Source: UBA1163 sp049513055 | Lineage (GTDB): Bacteria > Desulfobacterota > BSN033 > UBA1163 | Direction: 5' to 3' | DNA length: 64,000 nucleotides | Assembly: GCA_049513055.1 (NCBI GenBank) | Contig: JBEKWN010000011.1 | Location: forward strand, 102,682-166,681 | Part shown: positions 34,298-42,089 of the stretch, one piece after another | Position numbering within the stretch: the first letter of the stretch is position 1 | Layout of the letters: each line of letters starts with the position of its first letter | Program-made: the position numbers and the translations under genes | The notes under the pieces: model-generated | The model's database searches: none | Told to the model about the DNA's origin: nothing | What the model saw: only the letters and a program-made list of their open reading frames with translations

Positions 34298-35092
34298 GTG
34301 TTGAAGCTCAATAACATTGAAGTGATTTATAGTGATGTGATCCTGGTTCTAAAAGGGGTCTCTCTTGAGGTGCCTGATGGCAAGATCATTTCTTTATTGG
34401 GCGCCAATGGTGCAGGGAAGACGACTACCTTGAAGGCCATCTCAGGAGTCCTCTATACAGAATTAGGGGAAGTCACAGATGGGAGCATTGAATTTGATGA
34501 GATGAGGATCGATGGAAAAGCCCCTGAAGAGATTGTCCAAATGGGAATTGTTCAGGTGATGGAAGGCCGCCGCATGTTCGAACATCTCACCGTTGAGGAA
34601 AACCTTCAAGTGGGTGCCTATGTCCGAAAAGACAGGGAAGCCGTTTTAAAGGATCTGGAATCGGTTTACCGTTATTTCCCAAGGCTTAAAGACCTCAAAG
34701 GACATGTGAGCGGCTACCTCTCGGGAGGAGAAAGACAGATGCTCGTCATGGGTCGTGCCCTAATGTCCCATCCAAAAGTGATGCTTCTCGATGAACCCTC
34801 TCTCGGGCTCAGCCCTCTCCTCGTCAAGGAAATTTTTGCAATCATCAGAAAGATCAACCGAGAGGAAAAAACATCCATTCTTCTGGTAGAGCAAAATGCA
34901 AAGATTGCCCTTTCCACATCGGATTATGGCTACATCATGGAGAACGGACGGGTCGTTTTAGATGGACCATCTCCTAAATTGAAGGAGAACGAGGATATCA
35001 AGGAGTTTTATCTCGGACTCAGCCAAGTAGGAAAACGGAAAAGTTTCCGAGAGGTAAAACACTACCGAAGAAGAAAAAGATGGTTGTCGTAA
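34298..35092 (+). CDS. livF: Branched-chain amino-acid-type ABC transporter ATPase (LivF-like)
   Basis: The second ATPase of the importer, about 264 residues. Walker A is GANGAGKTT, then VMEGRRMFEHLTVEENL (LivF hallmark), signature LSGGERQMLVMGRAL, Walker B VMLLDEPSLGLSP, switch VEQN. The GTG at 34298 with GGGG 7 bases upstream is preferred over the TTG at 34292. The C-terminal ~25 residues are an unusually basic extension (KRKSFREVKHYRRRKRWLS) beyond the family's normal end. Last gene of the operon; the stop codon falls within a palindrome that can act as terminator. Confidence 0.93.
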   Translation: MLKLNNIEVIYSDVILVLKGVSLEVPDGKIISLLGANGAGKTTTLKAISGVLYTELGEVTDGSIEFDEMRIDGKAPEEIVQMGIVQVMEGRRMFEHLTVEENLQVGAYVRKDREAVLKDLESVYRYFPRLKDLKGHVSGYLSGGERQMLVMGRALMSHPKVMLLDEPSLGLSPLLVKEIFAIIRKINREEKTSILLVEQNAKIALSTSDYGYIMENGRVVLDGPSPKLKENEDIKEFYLGLSQVGKRKSFREVKHYRRRKRWLS

Positions 35093-35149
35093 AAGGGGAC
35101 AGGCTACTTTCCCCATCTTCATGGAATAAAAAATTGCCTGTCCCCTTTT
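35091..35149. terminator. Long palindrome at the end of the liv operon
   Basis: AAAAGGGGACAGGC (35091-35104) and GCCTGTCCCCTTTT (35136-35149) form a perfect 14-bp stem ending in T on the plus strand, and A-rich on the other side, so it can stop both strands. The left part recurs at 36237-36260. This sequence type resembles the short repeats that travel with REP-associated Y1 transposases. Confidence 0.6.
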
Positions 35150-35164
35150 TATTCCGATGCATAA

Positions 35165-35476
35165 TTAGATTAATTTTCCATATTTTTCTTTTTTTTCTTT
35201 TATCTTAATTTTTGTAGTATCAACATTAGCTAATATCCAATATCCTTTATTTTCGGAGAGCAATTCTTTAACGAGGGATTCTCCTTTCGTGTCCACGGTA
35301 TTTTGGATTTGCGTTGGTAATCCCTTTGATGATAATGCTGTTTTCGAAATTTCAACTATGTAATTGAATTCTTTTCCTGTATCCAAATTGTTACCTTTAT
35401 ACCGCCACGTCTTGCTGTCATCCCCCGATTTTGTGATTTCCTCAAAATCATATTCCCAATTCTTGTACGTCGCCAT
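35165..35476 (-). CDS. Hypothetical 103-residue protein
   Basis: A small soluble protein (MATYKNWEYDFEEITKSGDD...), beta-strand rich, without a signal peptide, Cys or membrane segment. I do not recognise a family. A ribosome-binding site (GGGGGTGGGG) precedes the ATG. AT-rich, lying between two copies of the AAAAGGGGACAGGC repeat together with the next gene, so this pair may be a small mobile island. Confidence 0.45.
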   Translation of the reverse strand: MATYKNWEYDFEEITKSGDDSKTWRYKGNNLDTGKEFNYIVEISKTALSSKGLPTQIQNTVDTKGESLVKELLSENKGYWILANVDTTKIKIKEKKEKYGKLI

Positions 35477-35675
35477 TGTTCCCCACCCCCTTTTCCTTCC
35501 TCCCCTATTATTTTAATAATCGGGGAATTCGGGGTCAAGCTTTCATATATGCATTTAACTTCTTAGCTGTTGCATTTGTAAATATGCAAGTCTTATGACC
35601 CTTATGACCTCTTACAATCTCAACTTATTTCCCAAAAATGGACGGTTATCGTATTTCTATCCTTCCGAAGTCTAA

Positions 35676-36197
35676 CTATTTCCCTAATGTTTCGTTAATG
35701 CTCATATGGCGACCGTACTTTTCATCCTCACCTATAAATACATCTACTTGCTTGACATCCAAAAAAAAGGTTATCGATTGAATGGAAGTTTTTGGTTCTT
35801 TTACAGAGAGTGTATTAAAATATGCTACCTTCTTCCCCTCGGCTTGGAGGTTGGATAAAAGATTGAAAAAATTTATTGCAAACTCATATCCTTGATGATT
35901 GCCAAATGCCCCCCAAAATTTTGTGACCCTAAGAACTTTTCCATCTCTTCCGAAGTGAATGTTTCCGACCATATCACCACCATCTTTCGGTAAAACATTC
36001 CACATATCCTCAATACCCTCTAATTTGGTTATTTTGTAGTTCTTGCCAATTTGCGAAAGCACCGTATCCCTTGCCATCCCGATTTTGACTTCCATCCCAG
36101 AAAACCAGATTGAATCTTGTTCAGCCAACAAATTGTAAGGAGAAAATATAATTATTACTACAAAAATGACTCCCAATTTAACCGATAATGAGTTCAT
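35676..36197 (-). CDS. Exported protein of unknown function
   Basis: A 173-residue protein with a signal peptide (MNSLSVKLGVIFVVIIIFSP, cleavage near LLA/EQD). The mature part begins WFSGMEVKIGMARDTVLSQI, reminiscent of BamE/OmlA-type SmpA folds (GM-x-x-x-x-V motif), but with no lipobox. The signal peptide and upstream DNA closely match those of the adhesin-E-like gene at 25311 (MKSLSVKLG; AACCGATAATGA), although the mature parts differ. Function unknown. Confidence 0.55.
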   Translation of the reverse strand: MNSLSVKLGVIFVVIIIFSPYNLLAEQDSIWFSGMEVKIGMARDTVLSQIGKNYKITKLEGIEDMWNVLPKDGGDMVGNIHFGRDGKVLRVTKFWGAFGNHQGYEFAINFFNLLSNLQAEGKKVAYFNTLSVKEPKTSIQSITFFLDVKQVDVFIGEDEKYGRHMSINETLGK

Positions 36198-36236
36198 TTA
36201 GGTCACCCCCTCTTTGTCCTTACGATTTGAGTTCAG

Positions 36237-36260
36237 AAAAGGGGACAGGCTACTTTCCCC
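36237..36260. repeat. AAAAGGGGACAGGC repeat, second copy (left arm only)
   Basis: Identical over 24 bases to 35091-35114 (AAAAGGGGACAGGC then TACTTTCCCC) and in the same orientation. It lacks the complementary right arm. Confidence 0.7.
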
Positions 36261-36274
36261 TATTGTTAATGTCA

Positions 36275-37087
36275 CTAGTCACCCGTGCTGGATGAATATT
36301 CTCCATCTGGAGTGATTGCAAGATCGTGAAGTTTTCCACCCACAAGCCGAGCTTCCTTCCGGCAGAAGTCACGCTGGATTCTTGACACAATTTCTATTGG
36401 TAAGCGTGCGATTGCACGATAAGTTCCCACTTCCCCAGCCTTTGCAATCTTCCCTTGCTCTGCAAGTAATTCAAACATACGTAGTATCGAATTTGCTGCA
36501 GGGTTAAACATCGTTGGGTCACCGTTGTTGAATATGAACCATTTGGACTCTTGGAGAAATTTATGGACCTCGAGGCGATATCGGACTTCTTGGTGCTGAG
36601 GTATACGTGCTATATTGAAAATTGTGCCATATGTTTCTCGAGAGAGCCTAAAGCCATCTGCATTAACAGACTGGTATGACGTATCAGTCCAATTCGAGAT
36701 TAAGAAAAGCTCGGGTATTGAATAATCCTTTACGTGCTCATAGGCTGTCAGATGGATTCCGATTCCAGAATGTTTGGGTTTAATGAATCGCATCTTAGAT
36801 ATCTCTTCATTCAATTTATCTTTGAGCCCCTTTGCAAATTCTTCCGCCGAGGCAAACCGAGAGGAATTACTGGCCATTTTTTGCAACCAGTTAAAGGTAG
36901 ACCATTTATATTGATCGTATTCCGCCAAACCCCAATACGCCATTGCTCCCCGCCACTTTCTAACGGCAACAATCTTAGTTCGTCTTGATTCCAAAACCTT
37001 ATAATTCTCGTTCTCTAATTGTGTGATTAGGGAATCTGAGCTGTGCACAGTACAATATCGAGTGATCACGCATGAAATGACCGTCAT
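36275..37087 (-). CDS. Ntn-hydrolase/proteasome-like protein, candidate
   Basis: About 270 residues from the ATG at 37087 (a longer frame reaches 37135). The start MTVISCVITRYCTVHSSDSL, followed by TKIVAVRKWRGAMAYWGLAE, matches the beta-strand and D-S pattern of proteasome-fold proteins, where residue 2 (Thr) could become the nucleophile after Met removal. A Lys as in the proteasome (TKI) lies about 30-35 residues later. The rest has no recognisable domain. No partner genes. The assignment is a fold-level guess. Confidence 0.45.
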   Translation of the reverse strand: MTVISCVITRYCTVHSSDSLITQLENENYKVLESRRTKIVAVRKWRGAMAYWGLAEYDQYKWSTFNWLQKMASNSSRFASAEEFAKGLKDKLNEEISKMRFIKPKHSGIGIHLTAYEHVKDYSIPELFLISNWTDTSYQSVNADGFRLSRETYGTIFNIARIPQHQEVRYRLEVHKFLQESKWFIFNNGDPTMFNPAANSILRMFELLAEQGKIAKAGEVGTYRAIARLPIEIVSRIQRDFCRKEARLVGGKLHDLAITPDGEYSSSTGD

Positions 37088-37280
37088 ATCTATTCCACCG
37101 GTCTTATTCCCCTGACTTAACGTAGACAATGACAAGTCTACACTTTTTACTTATAGCTTGCCTCAGCATATCAAGCTCCGTGTCAATAAGAATTAGACGA
37201 GGTAGTAATCTCAGAAATGGATTTTTAAGTTGACATTAAAAACATAGCATTTTATAAAAGTCACACGTGGAGGACCTTTT

Positions 37281-38081
37281 ATGAAAGAAATCATTCGAAA
37301 CAAGGCGAAAGAGTTGGGAGCTGATCTCGTCGGATTTCTAAATCTGAAGGAATATAAGAGTCCGCGCTCACCGAATCCTCTTCGCTACCTCCCGTCAGCC
37401 AAGTCTATCGTCGTACTCGCCTTTCGGCCTCTTGCCGGTGCCTATCGTTACGGGGAAAATACTTGGAGCAAGATGCCATCTTTTTTATACAGTGTGGAAT
37501 CGGCTGGCAATACGGCGGCCTATCATCTGGGGAAGTTTATGGAACGTGAATATGGTGGCGAATGTTTCCTTGTGCAGGCCCATCGGCCATTTGAAATCAA
37601 CGAAGAAACCTTCCGTTCACCCATTGGAAGCGTTTCGCTCCGGCATGCAGCGGTTCAGAGTGGATTGGCCGTTTGGGGAAAAAATACGCTGGCCTTAACC
37701 CGGGAATTTGGGCCTCGTGTCATGTTCCTCGGCCTTCTCAACAGCCTGGACCTGGAATCAGACCCTCCCAAGAATGGCTATGATCCTTGCGGCACATGTC
37801 AATACGACTGTAGATCAACTTGTCCAGGGAAAGCATTTACAGAGGAAGGTCGTGTATTAAGTCATCGTTGTGTGAAGGTGAGCCAGCCAAATGATGTAGG
37901 AAACTTCATGCGGTTTTTGTTTGAGATGGTGGAAAAACCCTCAATGATGGAGCGGCTGGAGATGATCAAGTCTCCACGTTTTTTCTGCTACATGCAATAT
38001 CTTCAGTTTTTTATCCACTATCATTGTGATAACTGCACTCGATATTGTCCAGGAGGTCTCGCAGGTCCCGTTAAAAAATAA
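37281..38081 (+). CDS. QueG-related 4Fe-4S reductase-like protein
   Basis: A 266-residue protein with the epoxyqueuosine-reductase (QueG) fold. The N-terminal domain holds KAKELGADLVGF, PSAKSIVVLAF and VSLRHAAVQSGLAVWGKNTL (cobalamin-binding-like region in QueG). The first iron-sulphur cluster motif is CGTCQYDCRSTCPGKA (about residues 172-187) and the second is CDNCTRYCPGG (about 251-261). The second is shorter than the usual eight-Cys ferredoxin set. It lacks the C-terminal HEAT repeats of QueG, so it is better seen as a relative (reductive-dehalogenase-like/epoxyqueuosine-like) than QueG itself. Stands alone. Confidence 0.78.
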   Translation: MKEIIRNKAKELGADLVGFLNLKEYKSPRSPNPLRYLPSAKSIVVLAFRPLAGAYRYGENTWSKMPSFLYSVESAGNTAAYHLGKFMEREYGGECFLVQAHRPFEINEETFRSPIGSVSLRHAAVQSGLAVWGKNTLALTREFGPRVMFLGLLNSLDLESDPPKNGYDPCGTCQYDCRSTCPGKAFTEEGRVLSHRCVKVSQPNDVGNFMRFLFEMVEKPSMMERLEMIKSPRFFCYMQYLQFFIHYHCDNCTRYCPGGLAGPVKK

Positions 38082-38084
38082 AGA

Positions 38085-38165
38085 TTTCCAATCTCCCTGA
38101 GGCATTCATCAGGATAATGCCATTGGCAACATCTTCAGGCTCCCAAGATTTCCGAAAAACCGAAA
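38085..38165 (-). pseudogene. Remnant of a short-chain dehydrogenase gene
   Basis: On the minus strand a short stretch reads FRKSWEPEDVANGIILMNAS. This matches FRKPGEPEDVANAIVFLAS of the intact SDR gene at 40647-41399 in both DNA and protein. The frame has no start and no continuation, so it is a decayed partial copy lying 2.5 kb from its likely source. Confidence 0.6.
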
Positions 38166-38254
38166 ATTACGAATTCCCTTGCTATTGACCTGGGAATAGC
38201 GTATAGTTGGTCCAATTCTAGTTGCAAAGAGTCTATTTTAGTTTCAAGACGGTG

Positions 38255-38298
38255 AAAACCGCAAAGAACTCTAAACAACTTTTTTGCGGTTTTTTTTA
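38255..38298 (+). terminator. Strong hairpin with T-run in the sigma-factor leader
   Basis: AAAACCGCAAA (38255-38265) and TTTGCGGTTTT (38283-38293) form an 11-bp stem followed by more T. It lies 96 bases before the sigma-factor start and 170 bases after the QueG-like stop. It could end the upstream transcript or act as an attenuator of the sigma gene. Confidence 0.6.
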
Positions 38299-38393
38299 TT
38301 AAGTGGTGATATCCTTCCTTGCCCGAAGGAACCCTTCACCATATCTCATTAAGAATAAATTTAATGCGAAGGAATTGGAAAAAGGAGAGAAGT

Positions 38394-40025
38394 TTGGAAG
38401 AACAGGTTTCAGAAAAACCTTACCTATTTGAGCCGAGCGAAGATCCTATACTTCTATCCGATGAGTTGGATATCGATGTATTCGTTGAGGTTCCAGGAAT
38501 CGACACGGAGAATGAGAATTCTCAATTAACGGAAGAGGAGGAACCCGTTGAAGTTGGATATGTAGGTCTTCCTGGAAAACCGATCGATCCTGTTCGGATC
38601 TACTTGAAGGAGATGGGATCATTTCCATTATTGACCCGTGAGGGGGAGGTGGAGGTAGCTAAGAGGATCGAAAGTGGGCAGCAGGAGGTCCTCAGTGTGG
38701 TTCTCAGCTGTCCCATTGCTATCAGGGAGGTCACCAACCTTGGAAAGGCTCTCCGAGCCGGAAAGATGAAAATCAGTGAGATCACCAATGAGATCGACGA
38801 TGAGGAGACAAATATTAAAGTTGAAAGGCTTCAAAAAATAAGGGTCCTCCACCTCATCGATAAAATCCGGAAGGGAGGGAATAGAATTCAACTTCTTCAA
38901 AAGAAGTTGAGGGGTATGAAAAGGAAATCCTCTAAAAAGAAGATGGAGGGAGAGATTGTCAAGAAACAGGCTGAAATACTGGATGCTTTTAAACGGATCA
39001 ATTTGAGAGGAGAGCAGATCAACAAGATCATTCAAAGGCTGAAGCTGTGGGACATTCAAATGGAAAAGGCCAAACAGGAGGTAAAAAAAATTGGCGGGGA
39101 CCTCGGGATCTCAACCCAAGGAGCTAAAAAGTCTCTGAAGACAAAGAAGGTGAACCTAAAGCGAAAAGATCTGAAGGAGATGTACAGGATCGTCCGAAAT
39201 TCCAAACGTAGAATAAGCAGGATGGAGGCGGAGTGTTGCCTTTCTTTAGAGCACCTTAAAGAGGCGTTGAGGGCGATAGAGAAAGGAGAGACCAAGGTCA
39301 AGGAAGCGAAGGCTGAATTGATCAAGGCCAATCTAAGATTAGTCATCTCCATTGCCAAGAGATATTTAAATCGGGGGCTCCAATTTCTGGATTTGATTCA
39401 AGAGGGAAATATTGGGTTAATGAGGGCGGTGGAAAAGTTCGAATACCAAAGGGGCTATAAGTTTGGTACCTATGCTACGTGGTGGGTTCGACAGGCCATC
39501 ACCCGTGCCATCGCTGATCAAGCCCGGACCATACGCATCCCAGTCCATATGATCGAGGTCATCAACAAGTTGAACCGGACCTCTCGATCCCTTGTTCAGC
39601 AGATGGGAAGAGAACCCACCCTCGAAGAGATCGCCGAAAAAATGGGAGTGCCTCTTCATCATGTTCAGAAGATTTTAAAGGTTAGTAAAAAAACGATTTC
39701 CCTTGAAACCCCTATCGGCGAGGAGGAGGATGGCCGCCTGGAGGATTTTATCGAGGATAAGGGATCCATTTCTCCCCAGGATGCCGCCATCAATTCTAAT
39801 CTGGCCAAGCAGACTCAAACTGTCCTCTCGACCTTGGATAAGCGGGAGGAAAAGATACTAAGGATGCGGTTTGGAATCGGGGAGAAACACGACCATACCC
39901 TCGAGGAGGTGGGACAGGACTTTAACGTGACACGGGAACGGATCCGACAGATTGAGGAGAAGGCCTTGAGGAAGTTGAAACATCCCAGCCGGTCGGGGAA
40001 ACTAAAGAGTTTTGTCGAATATTAA
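38394..40025 (+). CDS. rpoD: RNA polymerase primary-type sigma factor (RpoD/SigA family)
   Basis: A sigma-70 family factor, about 543 residues from the TTG at 38394, which has AAGGAG 6 bases upstream; longer starts (ATG 38364, TTG 38319) lack one. Region 1.2 is recognisable (DPVRIYLKEMGSFPLLTREGEVEVAKRIE), followed by a non-conserved region rich in Lys/Arg (about residues 115-300), region 2 (KANLRLVISIAKRYLNRGLQFLDLIQEGNIGL; YKFGTYATWWVRQAITRA), region 3 (THMIEVINKLN-like) and region 4 (LEEVGQDFNVTRERIRQIE). No region 1.1 acidic domain of normal length is present. It is probably the housekeeping or a closely related sigma factor; a second paralogue elsewhere cannot be excluded. Confidence 0.93.
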   Translation: MEEQVSEKPYLFEPSEDPILLSDELDIDVFVEVPGIDTENENSQLTEEEEPVEVGYVGLPGKPIDPVRIYLKEMGSFPLLTREGEVEVAKRIESGQQEVLSVVLSCPIAIREVTNLGKALRAGKMKISEITNEIDDEETNIKVERLQKIRVLHLIDKIRKGGNRIQLLQKKLRGMKRKSSKKKMEGEIVKKQAEILDAFKRINLRGEQINKIIQRLKLWDIQMEKAKQEVKKIGGDLGISTQGAKKSLKTKKVNLKRKDLKEMYRIVRNSKRRISRMEAECCLSLEHLKEALRAIEKGETKVKEAKAELIKANLRLVISIAKRYLNRGLQFLDLIQEGNIGLMRAVEKFEYQRGYKFGTYATWWVRQAITRAIADQARTIRIPVHMIEVINKLNRTSRSLVQQMGREPTLEEIAEKMGVPLHHVQKILKVSKKTISLETPIGEEEDGRLEDFIEDKGSISPQDAAINSNLAKQTQTVLSTLDKREEKILRMRFGIGEKHDHTLEEVGQDFNVTRERIRQIEEKALRKLKHPSRSGKLKSFVEY

Positions 40026-40040
40026 AAGAGGAGAGAGACG

Positions 40041-40355
40041 ATGAACATTTATGTGGGGAATCTATCATTTGACGTGAAAGAGGAAAATCTTCAAACGGCC
40101 TTTCAAGCCTTCGGGCAGGTCAGCTCAGCCACCATTGTGAGAGATAAGTATAGTGGCCAACCTCGAGGTTTTGGCTTCGTCGAAATGCCTGATCAAAATG
40201 AGGCTCGTACGGCGATTGCGAACCTGAACGGAAAAGAACTCCTTGGCCGACAGATGAATGTGAATGAGGCTCGCCCTCGCCCTGACCGAGGAGGATCCGG
40301 AGGGCATGGGGGTCGAGGGGGAAGATCCAATTACGGTGGCAGGAGCCGTTATTAA
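40041..40355 (+). CDS. RRM-domain RNA-binding protein with Gly-rich tail
   Basis: A 104-residue protein with one RNA recognition motif and a glycine/arginine-rich C-terminus, as in cyanobacterial Rbp proteins and those of many other bacteria. RNP2 is IYVGNL (residues 3-8) and RNP1 is RGFGFVEM (about 44-51). The tail (about residues 80-104) carries RGG/GGR repeats. GAGGAGAG lies before the ATG, and it begins 16 bases after the sigma-factor stop, so it probably shares that transcript. Such proteins are commonly cold-induced RNA chaperones; here that is inference. Confidence 0.92.
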   Translation: MNIYVGNLSFDVKEENLQTAFQAFGQVSSATIVRDKYSGQPRGFGFVEMPDQNEARTAIANLNGKELLGRQMNVNEARPRPDRGGSGGHGGRGGRSNYGGRSRY

Positions 40356-40473
40356 GATCGGCGCAAAACCTCTGAACGGTGCAATGGTTGTGCTCGTTTC
40401 GTTTCAATAAGAAGTTTTGTGTTCAGAGCCACCTTTCTCATTTCGATAAATATTTGGAAAAGAAGGAAACAGG

Positions 40474-40638
40474 ATGCAAAGAAGAAGGCATGGGAGGATG
40501 CGTGTTTCAAGATCCCACCGTTCAAGCCGTCCAAAATCTTACAAAACTAATTGCGCGGGTTGTGGGAAAGAGGTGATCCTTCAAGTGCCACCGCTTGAGG
40601 GCAAAAAACTGATGTGCCTGGAGTGTTTTAAAAAATAA
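40474..40638 (+). CDS. Small CxxC zinc-ribbon protein
   Basis: A 54-residue protein: an Arg/Ser-rich N-terminus (MQRRRHGRMRVSRSHRSSRP) followed by a four-Cys zinc ribbon, CAGCGKEV...MCLECFKK (Cys near 28, 31, 47 and 50). This is the CxxC-x(n)-CxxC zinc-ribbon type found in many environmental genomes after RRM genes. ATG at 40474 has AAGGAA upstream. The Arg-rich head suggests nucleic-acid binding. Its position after an RRM gene on the same strand supports a shared RNA-related role (inference). Confidence 0.7.
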   Translation: MQRRRHGRMRVSRSHRSSRPKSYKTNCAGCGKEVILQVPPLEGKKLMCLECFKK

Positions 40639-40646
40639 TCTCTCCA

Positions 40647-41399
40647 TTAAAAAGTAAAGAGTTCGATCCCTCCCGAGACATTCAGCACAATGCCAGTAAT
40701 GTATTTGGCTTTGTCCGAAGCTAAAAAGACAATGGCGTTAGCGACATCTTCAGGCTCTCCCGGCTTTCGGAAAGCCGTCCGTTTAGCCAGTCTTTCCCTC
40801 ATTTCAGGAGGGATGATTCGAAAAGATTCGGAATCGATAATTCCCGGACAGACAACATTACAGTTAATCCCGTACCTCGCCCCCTCCAAAGCCAATGTTT
40901 TTGTAAAACCGATGATGCCTGCCTTGGTGGTTGAGTAACTCGCCTGGCCAAACCCTCCGAGTGTCCCTGCCACAGAGGCCATATTGATGATTCTTCCCCA
41001 ACCCTTTTCTTTCATATATGGCCAGACAGTTCTGGAGCAGTTGTAGGTGCCCGTTAGATTGACCCGAAGGTCCCTTTCCCAGAGTTCATCTTTTTGTTCC
41101 AGGATCTGGGCGAGGTGATCTAATGTGGCCGCACTGTTTACCAGGATATCAATGGATCCCAGTTCCTTTTTAGTTCTCGCGGCCCCTTCTTTCACCTCTT
41201 CTTTCTTGGTCACATCCATCTTCATGGCAAACGATCTTCTTCCCATGGCCTGGATCTCTTGGACCGTTTTTTCCGCTCCCACCATCACAATATCGGCGAC
41301 AACCACATCTGCCCCTGCTTCAGCCAGAGCAAGGGCATCTACCCTTCCAAGACCTCTTGGACCTCCAGTGACCAATGCCACCTTACCTTTTAGTAACAT
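40647..41399 (-). CDS. Short-chain dehydrogenase/reductase (FabG-like)
   Basis: A 250-residue classical SDR. The cofactor motif TGGPRGLG (an unusual P in the TGxxxGxG loop) is at residues 11-18, the structural NSAA at about 87, the catalytic Ser in NMASVAG and YxxxK as YSTTKAG (about 155-160). The C-terminal GIVLNVSGGIELF is typical. Substrate unknown; probably a 3-hydroxyacyl-type alcohol. It is the last gene after a leftward acyl-CoA operon, separated by 251 bases containing a palindromic repeat, so it may have its own promoter. A partial copy of its 3' end lies at 38085-38165. Confidence 0.9.
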   Translation of the reverse strand: MLLKGKVALVTGGPRGLGRVDALALAEAGADVVVADIVMVGAEKTVQEIQAMGRRSFAMKMDVTKKEEVKEGAARTKKELGSIDILVNSAATLDHLAQILEQKDELWERDLRVNLTGTYNCSRTVWPYMKEKGWGRIINMASVAGTLGGFGQASYSTTKAGIIGFTKTLALEGARYGINCNVVCPGIIDSESFRIIPPEMRERLAKRTAFRKPGEPEDVANAIVFLASDKAKYITGIVLNVSGGIELFTF

Positions 41400-41467
41400 C
41401 TTTCATCCCCCGTTCTTGCTTTGGATATATTACCCCAGATAAAATTCGAAATCCGAATATCGAAACT

Positions 41468-41501
41468 CCTGCCTCCGCCGAAGCGGCTTCGCGCAGGCAG
41501 G
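41468..41501. repeat. CCTGCCTC-type palindrome between DUF35 and SDR genes
   Basis: CCTGCCT (41468-41474) and AGGCAGG (41495-41501) with an inner GAAGC/GCTTC hairpin. Same family as 10066 and 28201. Flanking AATTCGAAATCCGAATATCG and TTCGAATTTCGGATTC form a second, larger palindrome (about 41445-41600). Confidence 0.5.
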
Positions 41502-41650
41502 TGAAACAAATCCCAAATTCAAATTTCAAAATTATTTTTATTTGTTTAGGTCATTTCTATTTCGAACATTCGTGTTGGTTTCGAATTTCGGATTCCGTGC
41601 TTCGGATTTAGAAATGTCCTAACCATCTGCACTATGAAAAACAATAATGA

Positions 41651-42088
41651 TTAGACGGGCTCTAAGATAATTGTCAACTTACCGTCGGGCAGAGTAAAGG
41701 GAGATGCCTTCATCTTCATCCCCACCTTGATCTTTTTCACATCCACCTTTGGTATCCAGCCCATGATCTTCAATCCACCTCCTACCTCTAAAAGTCCAAT
41801 GGGGCAGGGTTCAAATTGAATGCTCGAAAAAGGCATGAGTGGCTGCCGGATGGCGAAGTGATCTGGTGGGACATGAATCTTTGTAAAAGTTACGAGAGTT
41901 CCCTCACTACTAATTTGCTTCCATTCCATGTCGCTCTGCATACAATTTGAACAGTCGGCCAGAGGGGGATAATATTTCTTCCCGCATTTCTTACAAACGG
42001 TTGCCATGAACTTGCCTGCTGCCAATTCATCAACAAATCTGTTCACCTTGGTCTGAGAGATATTAAGAGAAAAATTTTTGAATTCCAT
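41651..42088 (-). CDS. DUF35 zinc-ribbon/OB-fold protein
   Basis: About 145 residues with an N-terminal helix, a rubredoxin-like zinc ribbon (CKKCGKKYYPPLADCSNC, Cys near residues 32-50) and an OB fold (about 55-145). DUF35 proteins act as obligate partners or scaffolds of thiolase-fold enzymes, channelling acyl-CoA; the neighbouring upstream thiolase gene is exactly that pairing. ATG 42088 follows GGAGGG; the longer frame (42166) overlaps the thiolase. Between thiolase and SDR in a leftward operon. Confidence 0.9.
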   Translation of the reverse strand: MEFKNFSLNISQTKVNRFVDELAAGKFMATVCKKCGKKYYPPLADCSNCMQSDMEWKQISSEGTLVTFTKIHVPPDHFAIRQPLMPFSSIQFEPCPIGLLEVGGGLKIMGWIPKVDVKKIKVGMKMKASPFTLPDGKLTIILEPV

Positions 42089-42089
42089 T

